Origin: Physcomitrium patens
Lineage: Eukaryota > Streptophyta > Bryopsida > Funariales > Funariaceae
Direction of reading: 5' to 3'
DNA length: 64,000 nucleotides
Assembly: GCF_000002425.4 (NCBI RefSeq)
Contig: NC_037258.1
Span: 3,153,003-3,217,002, forward strand
Numbering within the stretch: position 1 is the stretch's first letter; the number at the start of each line of letters is the position of its first letter. The translations under genes were made by a program, and so were the position numbers. The notes beneath the pieces were generated by a model, which had not been told where the DNA came from, searched no databases, and saw nothing but the letters and a program-made list of their open reading frames with translations. Of this stretch, positions 24,897 through 36,984 are shown piece by piece.

Positions 24897-25719
24897 CAAG
24901 GAAGATGTTTAGGAATGTCTATTGAGCCATTTGTTATATAGGGTGGACTTTTCATTGATTGATTACTTGATATCTTTCATTTGTATAATGAGTGATGTAG
25001 AAAACATAAAGGATTGGAAAAAGAAAAGCTTATAAACTTCATTAGAGGATTAGATATCACTTAAAATAGAGGAATGTCATGGCATATCATATTTATAATA
25101 AGAATTAGTGTTATTAGATAATTATTTTTAAGATGGATGGCATGTTGAGAAAATGATCTAGTTTATTGTTTATCAAAGATATGAATCAATTTTGTTTGTA
25201 TGAAGCATGTGTAATAGTCTACATATTAATCAATTTTGTTAACATATATGTTGTCTTTGTGTGAAGATTTTGTGGCAATTGAAGAACATTTCAAGAATCT
25301 ATGGTTGCATGAGTAAGCAAAGGAGTATACTCTAGAATTCATTGCCAGTTTTATATTGAGGTAAGAATATCATTGATATTTATGAAAAGGAATCACAATA
25401 TCATTTATTTTGTGTAGATTATTTTTTTTCCATATATATATATATATATATATATGGGAATATTTGTTATATAGAAAAGATTAGAGGTAAGAAAAATTTA
25501 TGAAAAGGAATCACAAATGTTATTAGAGATTTATTTAGTCAATATAAAGTTTATTAGTATGAAGCATGTGTAATAGTTTAAATACATATAAACTTTACAC
25601 ATATCTTTGTTACTTTGAATTTTTTGGTGATTAAAATTTATTGAAATGTTATAAATTGTGCACTAAGGTTTTATTCATGTGATTGAAGGCGAATTATACA
25701 TATTTTCCAAATATTTGCA
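24897..25719. promoter_or_regulatory. AT-rich upstream region of the PNL gene
   Basis: AT-rich DNA with a TA run at about 25432-25455. It contains two related stretches with a gaatcacaa motif and a tatgaagcatgtgtaatagt motif (near 25198 and 25558), so part of it is an internal duplication. It should hold the promoter and leader of the gene starting at 25720, but no element can be placed with confidence. Confidence 0.4.
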
Positions 25720-28700
25720 ATGGCCTATCTTGTAAAGATGGTTATGAAGCATGTCTTAGTAATGTGGAGGTTTTTATTTGGTTGTTGGACATTGGGATTT
25801 GCACTTGCAATGGAATTTTGTAACAAGTTTGTGGAGGATATTGGAGTTGTACTCAAAGCAAGAGAAGTTGATATTGGAGATGTGCTTACTCAATGCTATA
25901 ATTACAATCAAGAAATGGAGGTGTTATTGAAGACTAAACTTGTATTGAATAAAAAACAATGTGTAAATATTTGCCAACCACTTGGCGGTGTTATCAAAGT
26001 ATTTGAAGTCTTGAGAGTTTGTTGCAATGGAAGAAGTGAGTTTAAAATTCTATTTTGCGAATTTCAATGTATAACATTGAGGATATACAAGTTGATAAAA
26101 GCTTGTGCACAAGAACAATGGTGTGAAGCAAGTATCCTTCAAATGGAAAACAAAGAAATGTTTAGAGAGTTATTATGGGACTTGAAGACTTGTTATGATG
26201 TGGGAATTGATCTATTATCAAAGAAGTATCCTAAAAAGATGGAGGACATTCTACTTGTATTGTTTGATGTTTCAACACGTGAAGAAGTGAAACATGATGG
26301 TAAAGAACTTTTCAAAAGATTGGACCATAAAAGTAAAGATGTTCAATTTAAAGATTGTGAATTGGCAAACTATCTATCAACAAGATTGATGAACTTGTGG
26401 TGTGTAGATGGTGGAGAGATGGATTTTTTGCAAGTATCAAGTGATATCAAAAGTTTAGAGCTTGGGAGAATTATAAATGAGGGTGCATTTGAAAAAGTTT
26501 ATGAATCAAGTGGTTTTGGACTTGCAACTGCAACAAAATAATGGATGCTAGTTGGAATGATATGTTCATGAAAGAAGTGGGTATCTTGGCTATCACAAGT
26601 CATCCAAACTTGATCAAATATTATTATGCAGCCAAAAGTAATGCAAATGAGAATAGAGAGTCTTCAAAGATGAATAATTCAAGGAAAAAAGTATACTTGG
26701 TGATGGAATTGATGCAAACAAGTTTGAGCAACATATTGGAGGCAAAAAGAGCAATGCCATACTACTTTCTTATTGATATTATTTATCAAATTGCAAGAGG
26801 AATGTGTTATTTACATGACATGCAAATCGCACATCAAGATTTAAAGCCGGAGAATATACTACTTAATGTTATAGATGATGATAAATCTAGTCATCGTTTT
26901 CATTATGCTGTTGTGAAGTTGATTGATTTTGGTTGTTCAAAGATCAATGTGGGTAGGAATCCAAAAGTTAAAGAAAATAAATACATATATGGGACTTTAA
27001 GATACACAGCTCCAGAGACATTGAAAAGTACAATGGAATCGACAAAGATGTGTGCTTTTGAAGCAGATGTGTATTCTTTTGCAATGATATGTTCTAAGAT
27101 TCTTTCAGGTGAAGATCCATTTGATGGTATCAACACTAAAAAAGAATTATTGAAAAAGATTGAGAAAGGTGAAAGACCAAAGTTGCCTTCAAATTGTGAT
27201 GATTTGAGTAAATTGATTGAAGAATGTTGGACTTTGAATCCTTCTAGAAGACCTAGTTTTGGGGACATTTGCAAGAGACTCGTAACATTGAAGAAAAAAT
27301 ACTTGGTGGGAATTGATGTAGCCAAAACACCTCATTTTGGAGCATTTAAGAAGGAAAATCATGAAAGTAGTAAATCAAAAGATGTTAATATTGGTGATAC
27401 ATTGGTAAGTTTTATATTAGAGATTTGGTGTGATATAAATGTTACATTGATTTGTTTGATTTCAAGATTTACACATTCAAATATGTATAAGTTAATAAAG
27501 TTGTTTTGTCAAAATATGAGTATGTGGTAAGATTAGTTTTTAAAGTCTATTGCATGAATTGTATATTTTTTAACATCTTGATTTGGTTATTTGCATAGGT
27601 ACATGATTGTAAAGACAATATAATGGGTGTAGAACAACGTTTGTCAAACATCAAACAACTATGCAAGGATGGAATAAATGCATTGTGTTTTGTTGGTATG
27701 GGTGGAATTGGAAAGACCACATTAGCAAAGATTACATTTGATACCATGCGACACATGTACAATGTATCATGCTTTGTTGAAAGTATTCAAAAGAAGGATA
27801 GTGCTCTTTCAATAATTTGCAAAGTTTTGAACCAACTAAACTCTGAAAAAAAACCAAGGAGTTTAGAAGAAGCACAAGTTATGATGAAAGAAGTATTGAT
27901 GAGCAAAAAGTTTATGTTGGTGTTGGATGATTTGAAGGAGAAGAGTCAAATCAATGATGTAGTACTTACAGATATTCTATGTTCTAACAAAGGCAACACA
28001 TTAATTGTGACAACTCGAAATTGGGAGGTAGTAAAAAGCTACCCTACAAAGATTCATAAATTTGATATTGGAGAACTTGACAAAGATGCAAGTTTGAAGT
28101 TGTTTACAGCTTATTCTTGTAGGGATGGTGATGAATTGCCAAAAGAACTTATTGAGGTTGGCAAAGAGATTGTAAGATCTTGTAATGGACTACCCTTGAG
28201 TTTGAAAGTTTTGGGATCATTTTTAGGAGGACAAAGGAGGTTGAGATGTTGGGAAAGAGCTTTGCAAAAGTTAAGAAGAGGAAGACCTTTGGATGGAGAT
28301 GAAATAGATAGTGAATATAAGCTATGGATTATTTTGAAGATAAGTTTTGATGCCATGAAAGTTGAAGAAAAGAACATGTTTTTGGACATATGTTGCTTCT
28401 TTTGTAACAATGTGAAATGGGGTGGTACAATGAAAGAAACCATAATACAAATATGGACCAATAAGAAAAGTGGAGATGAAGAGCTGGATGCAAGTATTGT
28501 TTTGGACATGTTGGTTCATCAATCAATGATAAAAATAGAAAAAGATGGAGTTATAAAAGTGCATGATCAATTACAAGATATGGGACGAAAGATTGTTGAA
28601 GAAGAAAAAGAATACAAAGACACACGAATTTGGAATGCAAATATGGTGCCAATACATGGAATAACAACAAAGGTAAGACTTTCAAATAGTGGTAGAATAA

Positions 28701-31700
28701 CTTGAATACAATTATTGACAAAATAAATAATTAAGAAAAATTAGAGTAAAAGACATTTGAATTTTTATTAAGAACAATATTACTAAACTTATTTGTTGCA
28801 ATATGAAATACTTAGAGATTTGTACATGGTTTAAGTAGTTGATAAAGCTATGGATTGTGATTTCTAATTATTCTCTTGTCATGTTGATTAGTTGGAAGGT
28901 ATAATTCTTGATTATAATATGAAAGACAACTTGAGAAGATTTATAATGAAAGGATTACACTTTTTTTCTTTACGAATTCTTATATGTAACATTGATGCAA
29001 AGCAAAGTAAAGATGTCTTTGAAATACTTATGTTATTGGTAGAAAATGCATATAAGTTAAAAGTTTTGTTACTAAGAGGATATCATTATCGTATACCTTA
29101 TGGGTTGGACATGAGCAAAATAAAGTTGCCCTCTATAATGTGCAGTGAAGAGTTTTGGAAAGTATTTGAAGAATTGACAATATTGAGTCTAATAGGATGT
29201 ACTTTTGGTGAACCACTACCTAGAACATTGTTTACATCTAGTACGTTGATGAGACTTGATCTAGATGGATCTATTGAACTAAATGTTGTACTAAAAGGCT
29301 TTAAAAACCTTAAAAATTTAACAATCATGAGATTAGTTAATAATAAAACTTTAAATATAATGTCAAAAGAATGGACAGATGTAATTTCTCTGAAAACACT
29401 TGATATGACTAGATGCACAAGCTTGATAAGCTTGCCAAATGAAATAGCAAATCTTTCTTCTTTAGAGGAACTTTATTTAAATGGATGCTCAAGCTTGAAA
29501 AGTTTGCCAAATGAATTGGCAAATCTTTCTAATTTAAGAAGGCTTGATTTAAGATATTGCTCAAGCTTGACGAGCTTGCCAAATGAATTGGCAAATCTTT
29601 CTTCCTTAAAAGAACTTGATTTGAGTAGTTGCTCAAGCTTGAGAAGATTGCCAAATGAATTGGAAAATCTTTCTTCTTTGATAAGACTTGATTTGAGTGG
29701 TTGCTCAAGCTTGATAAGCTTGCCTAATGAATTAAGAAATCTTTCTTCTTTGGAAGAACTTGATTTAAGTCATTGCTCAAGCTTGATTAACTTGCCAAAT
29801 GAATTGGCAAATCTTTCTTCTTTGACAAGACTTGTTTTGAGTGGTTGCTCAAGCTTGACAAGCTTGCCAAATGAATTAGAAAATCTTTCTTCTTTGGAAG
29901 AACTTCGTTTAAATAATTGCTCAAGCTTAACAAGCTTGCCTAATAAATTAAGAAATCTTTCTTCTTTGGAAGAACTTGATTTAAGTCATTGCTCAAGCTT
30001 GACTAACTTGCCAAATGAATTGGCAAATCTTTCTTCTTTGACAAGACTTGATTTGAGTGGTTGCTCAAGCTTGACAAGCTTGCCAAATGAATTGACAAAT
30101 CTTTCTTCTTTGACAAGACTTGATTTGAGTGGTTGCTCAAGCTTGACAAGCTTGCCAAATGAATTGACAAATCTTTCTTCTTTGACAAGACTTGATTTGA
30201 GTGGTTGCTCAAGCTTGACAAGCTTGCCAAATGAATTGACAAATCTTTCTTCTTTGACAAGACTTGATTTGAGTGGTTGCTCAAGCTTGACAAGCTTGCC
30301 AAATGAATTAGAAAATCTTTCTTTTTTGGAAGAACTTGGTTTAAATCATTGCTCAAGCTTGACAAGCTTGCCAAATGAATTGACAAATCTTTCTTCTTTG
30401 ACAAGACTTGATTTGAGTGGTTGCTCAAGCTTGACAAGCTTGCCAAATGAATTGACAAATCTTTCTTCTTTGACAAGACTTGATTTGAGTGGTTGCTCAA
30501 GCTTGACAAGCTTGCCAAATGAATTGGCAAATATTTCTTCTTTGACAACACTTTATTTGCGTGGTTGCTCAAGCTTGAGAAGCTTGCCAAATGAATCGGT
30601 ACATATTTCTTCTTTAACAATACTTTATTTTCATGGTTATGTAAGCTTGACAAGCTTGCTAAATGAATTGGTAAATCTATCTTCTTTGATGACGCTTGAT
30701 TTAAATGGTTGCTCAAGCTTGAAAAGCTTGCCAAATGAATTGACAAATTTTACTTCTTTGACAATACTTGATTTGAGTGGTAGGTTAAGCTTGACAAGTT
30801 TGCCAAATGAATTCACAAATCTATCTTCTTTGAAAGAACTTGTTTTGAGTCATTGCTCCAGCTTGACAAGCTTGCCAAATGAATTGACAAATCTTTCTTC
30901 TTTGAAAGAACTTGATTTGAGTAGTTGCTCAAGCTTGAGAAGCTTACCAAATGAATTAGCAAATCTTTCTTCTTTGACAAGACTTGATTTGAGTGGTTGC
31001 TCAAGCTTGACAAGCTTGCCAAATGAATTGACAAATTTTTCTTCTTTGACAAGACTTGATTTGAAAGGTTGCTCAAGCTTGACAAGCTTGCCAAATGAAT
31101 TGGCAAATCTTTTTTCTTTGACAAGACTTTTTTTGAATGGTTGCTCAAGCTTGACAAGCTTGCCAAATGAATTGACAAATCTTTCTTCTTTGACAAGACT
31201 TGATTTGAGTGGTTGCTCAAGCTTGATAAGCTTGCCGAATGAATTAGAAAATCTTTCTTCTTTGGAAGAACTTGGTTTAAATAATTGCTCAAGCTTGACA
31301 AGCTTACCAAATAAATTGACAAATCTTTCTTCTTTGACAGTACTTGATTTGAGTGGTTGCACAAGCTTGACAAGCTTACCAAATAAATTGGAAAATCTTT
31401 CTTCTTTGACAGTACTTGATTTGAGTGGTTGCATAAGCTTGACAAGCTTGCTAAATGAATTGACAAATCTTTCTTCTTTGAGAAGACTTTATTTGAGTTG
31501 TTACTCAAGCTTGACAAGCTTGCCAAATGAATTGACAAAACTTTCATCTTTGACAAAACTTGATTTGAGCGATTGCTCAAGCTTGACAAGCTTGCCAAAT
31601 GAATTGACAAAACTTTCATCTTTGACAAAACTTAATTTGAGCGGTTGCTCAAGCTTGACAAGTTTGCCTAATGAATTAAGAAATCTTTCTTCTTTGGAAG

Positions 31701-32200
31701 AACTTGATTTAAGTCATTGCTCAAGCTTGACTAACTTGCCAAATGAATTGGCAAATCTTTCTTCTTTGATAAGACTTGATTTGAATGGTTGCTCAAGCTT
31801 GACAAGCTTGCCAAATGAATTGGCCAATCTTTCTTCTTTGACAACACTTGATTTGAGTGGCTGCTCAAGCTTGACAAGCTTGCCAAGCAAATTGGCTAAT
31901 CTATCTTCTTTGACCACACTTGCTTTGAGTGGTTGCTCAAGCTTGACAAGCATGCCAAATGAATTGTCAAATCTTTCTTCTTTGAGAATACTTTTTTTGA
32001 GTGGTTGCTCAAGTTTAACAAGCTTGCCAATTGAATTGGCAAGTCTTTCTTCTTTGAGATATCTTTATTTAAATGAATGCTCAAGCTTGACAAGCTTGCC
32101 AAAAGAATTGGCAAATCTTTCTTCTTTGACAAGACTTGATTTGAGTGGTTGCTCAAGCTTAACAAGCTTGCCAAATGAATTGACAAATCTTTCTTTTTAG
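25720..32200 (+). CDS. protein kinase-NB-ARC-LRR (PNL) resistance-type protein, one frameshift
   Basis: Reconstructed exons are 25720-27414 (with a frameshift), 27599-28672 and 28892-32200; both introns are GT-AG and phase 0. Order: a helical Cys-rich N-terminus (25720 to about 26450; alternative start ATG at 25810, because residues 10-30 are a hydrophobic extension); a kinase with a glycine loop (INEGAFEKVYE), HQDLKPEN in place of HRD, LIDFG and TAPE; an NB-ARC with P-loop GMGGIGKTT (27695-27721), LVLDDL, IVTTRN, CNGLPLSLKVLG and VHD for MHD; then about 164 residues of irregular LRR and 39 regular LRRs. The architecture is the PNL class known from mosses, taken to be intracellular immune receptors. 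One missing A in the run at 26535-26538 puts TAA at 26539-26541, just after the presumed VAIK lysine, and the kinase continues in the other frame from 26541. It is either a pseudogene, a two-part gene or an assembly error. The total would be about 2,000 residues. Confidence 0.8.
29384..32191 (+). repeat. 39 tandem 72-bp LRR units
   Basis: Within the last PNL exon, residues 165-1100 of that exon consist of exactly 39 units of 24 residues, with no indel. Consensus is SSLTxLDLSGCSSLTSLPNEL plus three residues (such as ANL or TNL). Units 10-13 and 15-16 are almost identical in DNA as well as protein, which points to recent expansion or gene conversion. Most units contain AAGCTT once or twice, because the codons for SSL and SL share it. 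Confidence 0.95.
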
Positions 32201-32890
32201 ACAATACTTGGTTTGAGTAGTTGCTCAAGCTTGATAATCTTGGCAAATGAGTTGACAAATCTTTCTTCTTTGAAAACATTCTATTTGAGTTGTTGCTTAA
32301 GCTTGACATACTTGTCGAATGAATTATCAAATCTTTCATTTTTAAGAAGTCTAAGTTTAAGTTGTTGCTCAAGCTAGATAAGATTGCCTAATGAATTAGA
32401 AAATCATTCTTCTTTAGAAGAACTTTATTTAAATGATTGCTCAAGCTTGATAAGCTTACCAAATGAATTAACAAATCTCTCTTCTTTGACAATAATTACT
32501 TTAAGTAGTTGCTTAAGCTTAAAAAGCCTGCCAAATGAATTGACAATTCTTTCTTTGAATAGTTGCTCAAGTTTTTCAAGCTTGCCAAATGAATTGGAAA
32601 CTCTTTTGTCTTTGATTGAATTGAGTATCATCTAGAATAACATGGTGGTTAAAATTCTTTTCAAGGTTTATAATTTGGTATTTTTATAATTCTTGAATAA
32701 TGTGATTGCTTAATCTTTATAAGCTTAGAAAATCCCTTTTTTTAACAACTCTTTCTTTGAGAATTTTTTCTAATTTCATAGGCTTGTCAAATAACTTAGC
32801 AAATCTTTCTTGTTTAACAACAATTTATTTGAGGGATTGATCAAAATTGACTTGCTTGTGAAATGAATTGAAAAATATATCTTTTTCGAA
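32192..32890 (+). pseudogene. decaying LRR tail beyond the PNL stop
   Basis: The LRR pattern continues in the same frame after the stop at 32198-32200, for about six more units to 32635. Both nonsense codons in this stretch (32198-32200 and one near 32374) are TAG where the repeat consensus has TTG (Leu). The last unit is shortened. Still weaker LRR-like pieces with stops and indels can be followed at about 32700-32890. This looks like the former C-terminal end of the array, now free of selection. Confidence 0.8.
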
Positions 32891-35800
32891 AGGATTTAAT
32901 TAATGTCTTTTTAAAACTATTTGATATAGGTATTATTAATAATATTTTTAGAGAGTATTAGTTCTAAAATATTATGGATTTTTTAATACTTTTTTTTATA
33001 GTTTTATTAAATATATTTGTCTTGAAAAGAATTTTATAATAGTATTATATTGAGATTTAATCATATTAAAAAGATATATTTTCAGACTTGATCTTTGTGT
33101 TAAATAAATCAGACGTAATTTATTTTATATCATGAAATATTATTATAATTTTTATTCTTCACATGGTTTTTAAATAATTAATTTTTTTTAATTTAATTCT
33201 TAAAACTATAATAATATTAATAACAATTTTTGTTTCTTTAGTATAATATTTTCAATAACAAATTATTGAAAGTATTAAAAACTAGCACTTGAGAGAGTGC
33301 ACATAGTAAATAGGAGGTGTATTTTTAGTAAATCTCTTTAAATAGCTTAAATATTATATTTTTTATATACAAAGTCATTGCAAATATTTTAAAGATTATC
33401 GATCTATTTATTAATTTATTTTATTGCCTTGCCATAGTAACTTTATCAAAAAAACTTAAATAGTATAATTTTCTTAGATCTATTTTGTTATTATATGACT
33501 TAAGTATTATTATGTTTCTAAATCAATTTTAAATTTATTCTTATTTTAAAGAAGGAAGAAATGTTTTATTTAAAAGTTGAAAATTCTATAAAAGATATAT
33601 TTTTAAACTTTATTCATATTTTTAGATTAATTGAGTATTATAATGATCTGAAAAAAATCATAATTATATTTCTTAAAAGTAATTATGACTTTTAAATAGT
33701 TTAAATATAGCATTATTATTATGTAATCACATGATTTTTGATTTTCTTAAGTAGAAACTAATATTTTAGCTTGATAAAGTTTTCCAAAAAAAGTTCAAAA
33801 AATTAAGAATATTAAAATTTCAACTTTTTTATAATTTTAGAAATTTTATGCAATATTTATTCTGTAAAATACCTCTCTTAATGAAATTTATATTGTATTA
33901 ACTTTTAAACTTAATATTGCTGCAAAAAAATCTAAATTCACTAAGTACTTATTTCTTTGTTTGTTTGTTTCATTGTATGAGTTTTTTTTTGCAATATGAT
34001 GGTCCTTAAATATCTTTAATAACTCTAATCATCATTTTCGAATGAGAGAGTGTTATCTTTTATGACTCTAATCGACAAAGTAGGATTTTATTTGATTTAA
34101 AGAAAGAAACCAAGTAGCCATGAGTATGCATGATTTGATATAAATGTAATGATAGAAGACCTTAGTAGTGTGAATAGATGTGGATAAGTAGACTTGTATA
34201 TGTGTGTAGGTACTTTGAATAAACAAATATTATTCTTCTTTCTTATCTTATTCAACAAAGTCAAATATTTTCTTTAGACTTGAAAAAATCTTAAAGTAAT
34301 AAATATATTTTGACTTAGGATATGACATGTATTTCTTTTAATAATTAATTTAATATAAATTTTATTAATATAAACATAATAAAACATATTAGTTTAAAAT
34401 ATGAAAACATAAAATTGTGGAATATATTGTTATACATAAAATTATTAATGAGTTTGTTGATTTTTTTAACATTTAAAGTATATTTTTTTTTCTAAGACTA
34501 AAAACACACCTTTTAGAATGTATTAGAAACTAATATTTTATACAAAGTCTTTTACTATTTTGTAGATATGTAATGCAATCAATTGCAGTAATATTTGACA
34601 ACCATGCAATATTTCATGTTTCTTTATTACAGAAGTTGCAAGGCTTCCCTATACCACATTGGCCTTCTCTTCACTGTGCTTCTTAGCTTATTTTACATCA
34701 AGCAAAAGCTCTTTCTCTTCCTCCTCGGCCAATCGCTATCTATGCTTCTTCAATTTGTTAAATCTCTTCAATTAAAAATATAGTCATGCCTCAAGAACTT
34801 TTAGGGTAGTGTTGTCCATGGATTTAAGAAGGAGCAAATTTTGGTTAGCTTGACCCACTGCCTTCAATATCTACACCTCCACTATATTATTTGTAGCCTA
34901 CACTTGTCTATACAATGCACCTTTTCTTTGCTTTGATTGCATCTAGTTGTCTTTGGTTGTCTTAGTAATCCATGATTGATCTTGAAATACCTTCTTTATG
35001 TCTATAATCTTTGTGTGTTCTTACTTTCATATCATCTCACTTGATTGCCTTGCATTTTTTTCCATCCTATCAATGCTATCGATCTTTGAGGCAAATTGTA
35101 TAGGTGCCTTCTTCTTCAAAGTTAGAGGCTTCACCTACAACCACCTATCAGCGTATTTTAGATGCTCCTTCATCAAAACCCAATAATATTTGTATTCAAA
35201 ATTTGTCCCCTTTTAACTCTTTTGCTTGTAGAACTTGTGTATAAGGCTGAAGATATTGAGTGTATTTGTGCCACTTTTGCAAACATTTTATAATTGTGTA
35301 TAGATACCTTTCCACTTGTATACATTATATTTTATATAGCTCCATTTTGTCATTAACAAACTTTGCAACCTCCCATCGACATGCCTATACTCATTATACT
35401 GATTTGAAATGTACTCCCAAACATCCCAACTCTATATTGGTTGCCAACAATCCTATCTTGCAATACATACAATACAATTGTTCCTTCTTCTTACATCAAT
35501 ATATCATATCCTTTACTCCAAAGTGTACTAAACCTCCTTTTGCAACTTTGGAAATTAATTTATTTCCTACTATCATGGAGTCTATGCCAAAAAAGAAAAA
35601 ATTTGGTCAAAATCTTGATACTTAGGCATCTAACATAAAAAGAGTCACCATAGCAAGCTATTAAAAATAGTTTCCTTCTTGCCATGGCTATCCTTAATTT
35701 GACCATTGAACAGTCTATAGTCAAATTTATTGTTGATTCCAAGAATGTGCATGACTTGATGGACTATCTCCTCATGTGTGAAGGTCGATATAGGTTTGCA

Positions 35801-36138
35801 AATCACAAGTGAAAGCCTTCACACAGATCAATTTTAAGCCTTTGTTCTAACTAGTTTTTTATAGAAATAATTTTGATTTTTTTTCTTAGGCTTACATTAT
35901 TAAAAGCTCCATAATGGCTTTGTATAGTATTCACTAGATATTTACAATGTATTGTCAAAAATTGTGTAATATAATTGACTATATTTTTAAGCTCTTGGAT
36001 TTATACTTTGTAACTTTTGCTAATCATGATGGTGAGTGAATCAATCATCAATGTAATAAGCTTGAAAGAAGATGTTTTTGTTAAATCCTAGATGTTGAAT
36101 ATTTGACATTTGAAAATTCATGCCTCTAAAGTTTTAAG
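32891..36138. other. AT-rich intergenic DNA, no supported gene
   Basis: Very AT-rich from 32.9 to 34.5 kb. From 34.6 to 35.8 kb the composition is slightly less extreme and short frames occur on both strands, but none carries a motif I can name. A decayed mobile element is possible there, but I cannot show it. Confidence 0.5.
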
Positions 36139-36984
36139 CTACATAGAATATTATTGTAATTATGTAAACAAGGAATTGCTAATAATGAATCAAATATTTA
36201 CATATAACATTGCCTTCATGTTCATGCTTAGTTAATTAGAAAAGTAAGTGATGCAATCTAATTTGTAATAATATTTGGACTTTATGTAATTATAAAAAAA
36301 AAAAAAAAAATAAAAATACAATAATGGAAATCAACATCATTTTTATCCATAACAAATTGGAGCCATGTACAAAGATCTTATGGATGAAGTCCTAAGAGAT
36401 TAAGGTTCATTAGTTTCTTCTCTTTTATAAATATCAAGGAGTTCTAAACATCCAATTAAAAACTCAAAAGGTTCTTCAATTACTGAATTTATTATTTTAA
36501 TTGCATATTTTGATAGATGAAACATTAAGCTCAGGTTCTATGCCAAAAACTTAGGACATTATTGCAATTATGTGCTACATAGGACATTGTTGCAATTATG
36601 CAAACAAGAAATTACTAATAATGAATCAAATGCTTAAATACAACATTGCCTTTACGTTGGTGCTGAGACAATTAGAAAAGTATGTGATGCAATCTAATTT
36701 GTAATAATATTTGGACATAATGTAGTTAAAAAAAATAAAAATAAAAATAAAAAATACAATAATAGCAATCAACATCATTTTTATCTATGACAAATTGGAG
36801 TCATATACAAGGGTCTTGTGGGTGAAGTTTGAAGAGATTAAGGTTCATTAGTTTCTTTTCTTTTATAAATATCAAGGAGTTTCTAAACATCCAATTAAAA
36901 ACTCAAAAGGTTCTTCAAATTAATGAACTTATTATTTTAATTGCATATTTTGATAGGTGAATCATTAGACTCTGGTTCTATGGA
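36139..36984. repeat. 435-bp tandem duplication
   Basis: 36139-36573 is followed by a diverged second copy from 36574 to about 36984. Shared landmarks are gctacatag, aatgaatcaaat, gatgcaatctaatttgtaat, aatcaacatcatttttat, aggttcattagtttctt and catccaattaaaaactc. Each copy contains an A-rich run that differs in length. No coding capacity is visible. Confidence 0.85.

Noticed and set aside
30003-31628. Long minus-strand open frames (up to 271 codons) over the LRR exon
   Set aside because: They arise because the 72-bp repeat happens to be stop-free on the reverse strand; their products are the same repeat read backwards, without a known fold.
29384-32635. Regular 72-bp spacing that superficially resembles a CRISPR-like array
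   Set aside because: The whole unit is coding LRR sequence in a eukaryotic gene, and there are no unique spacers.
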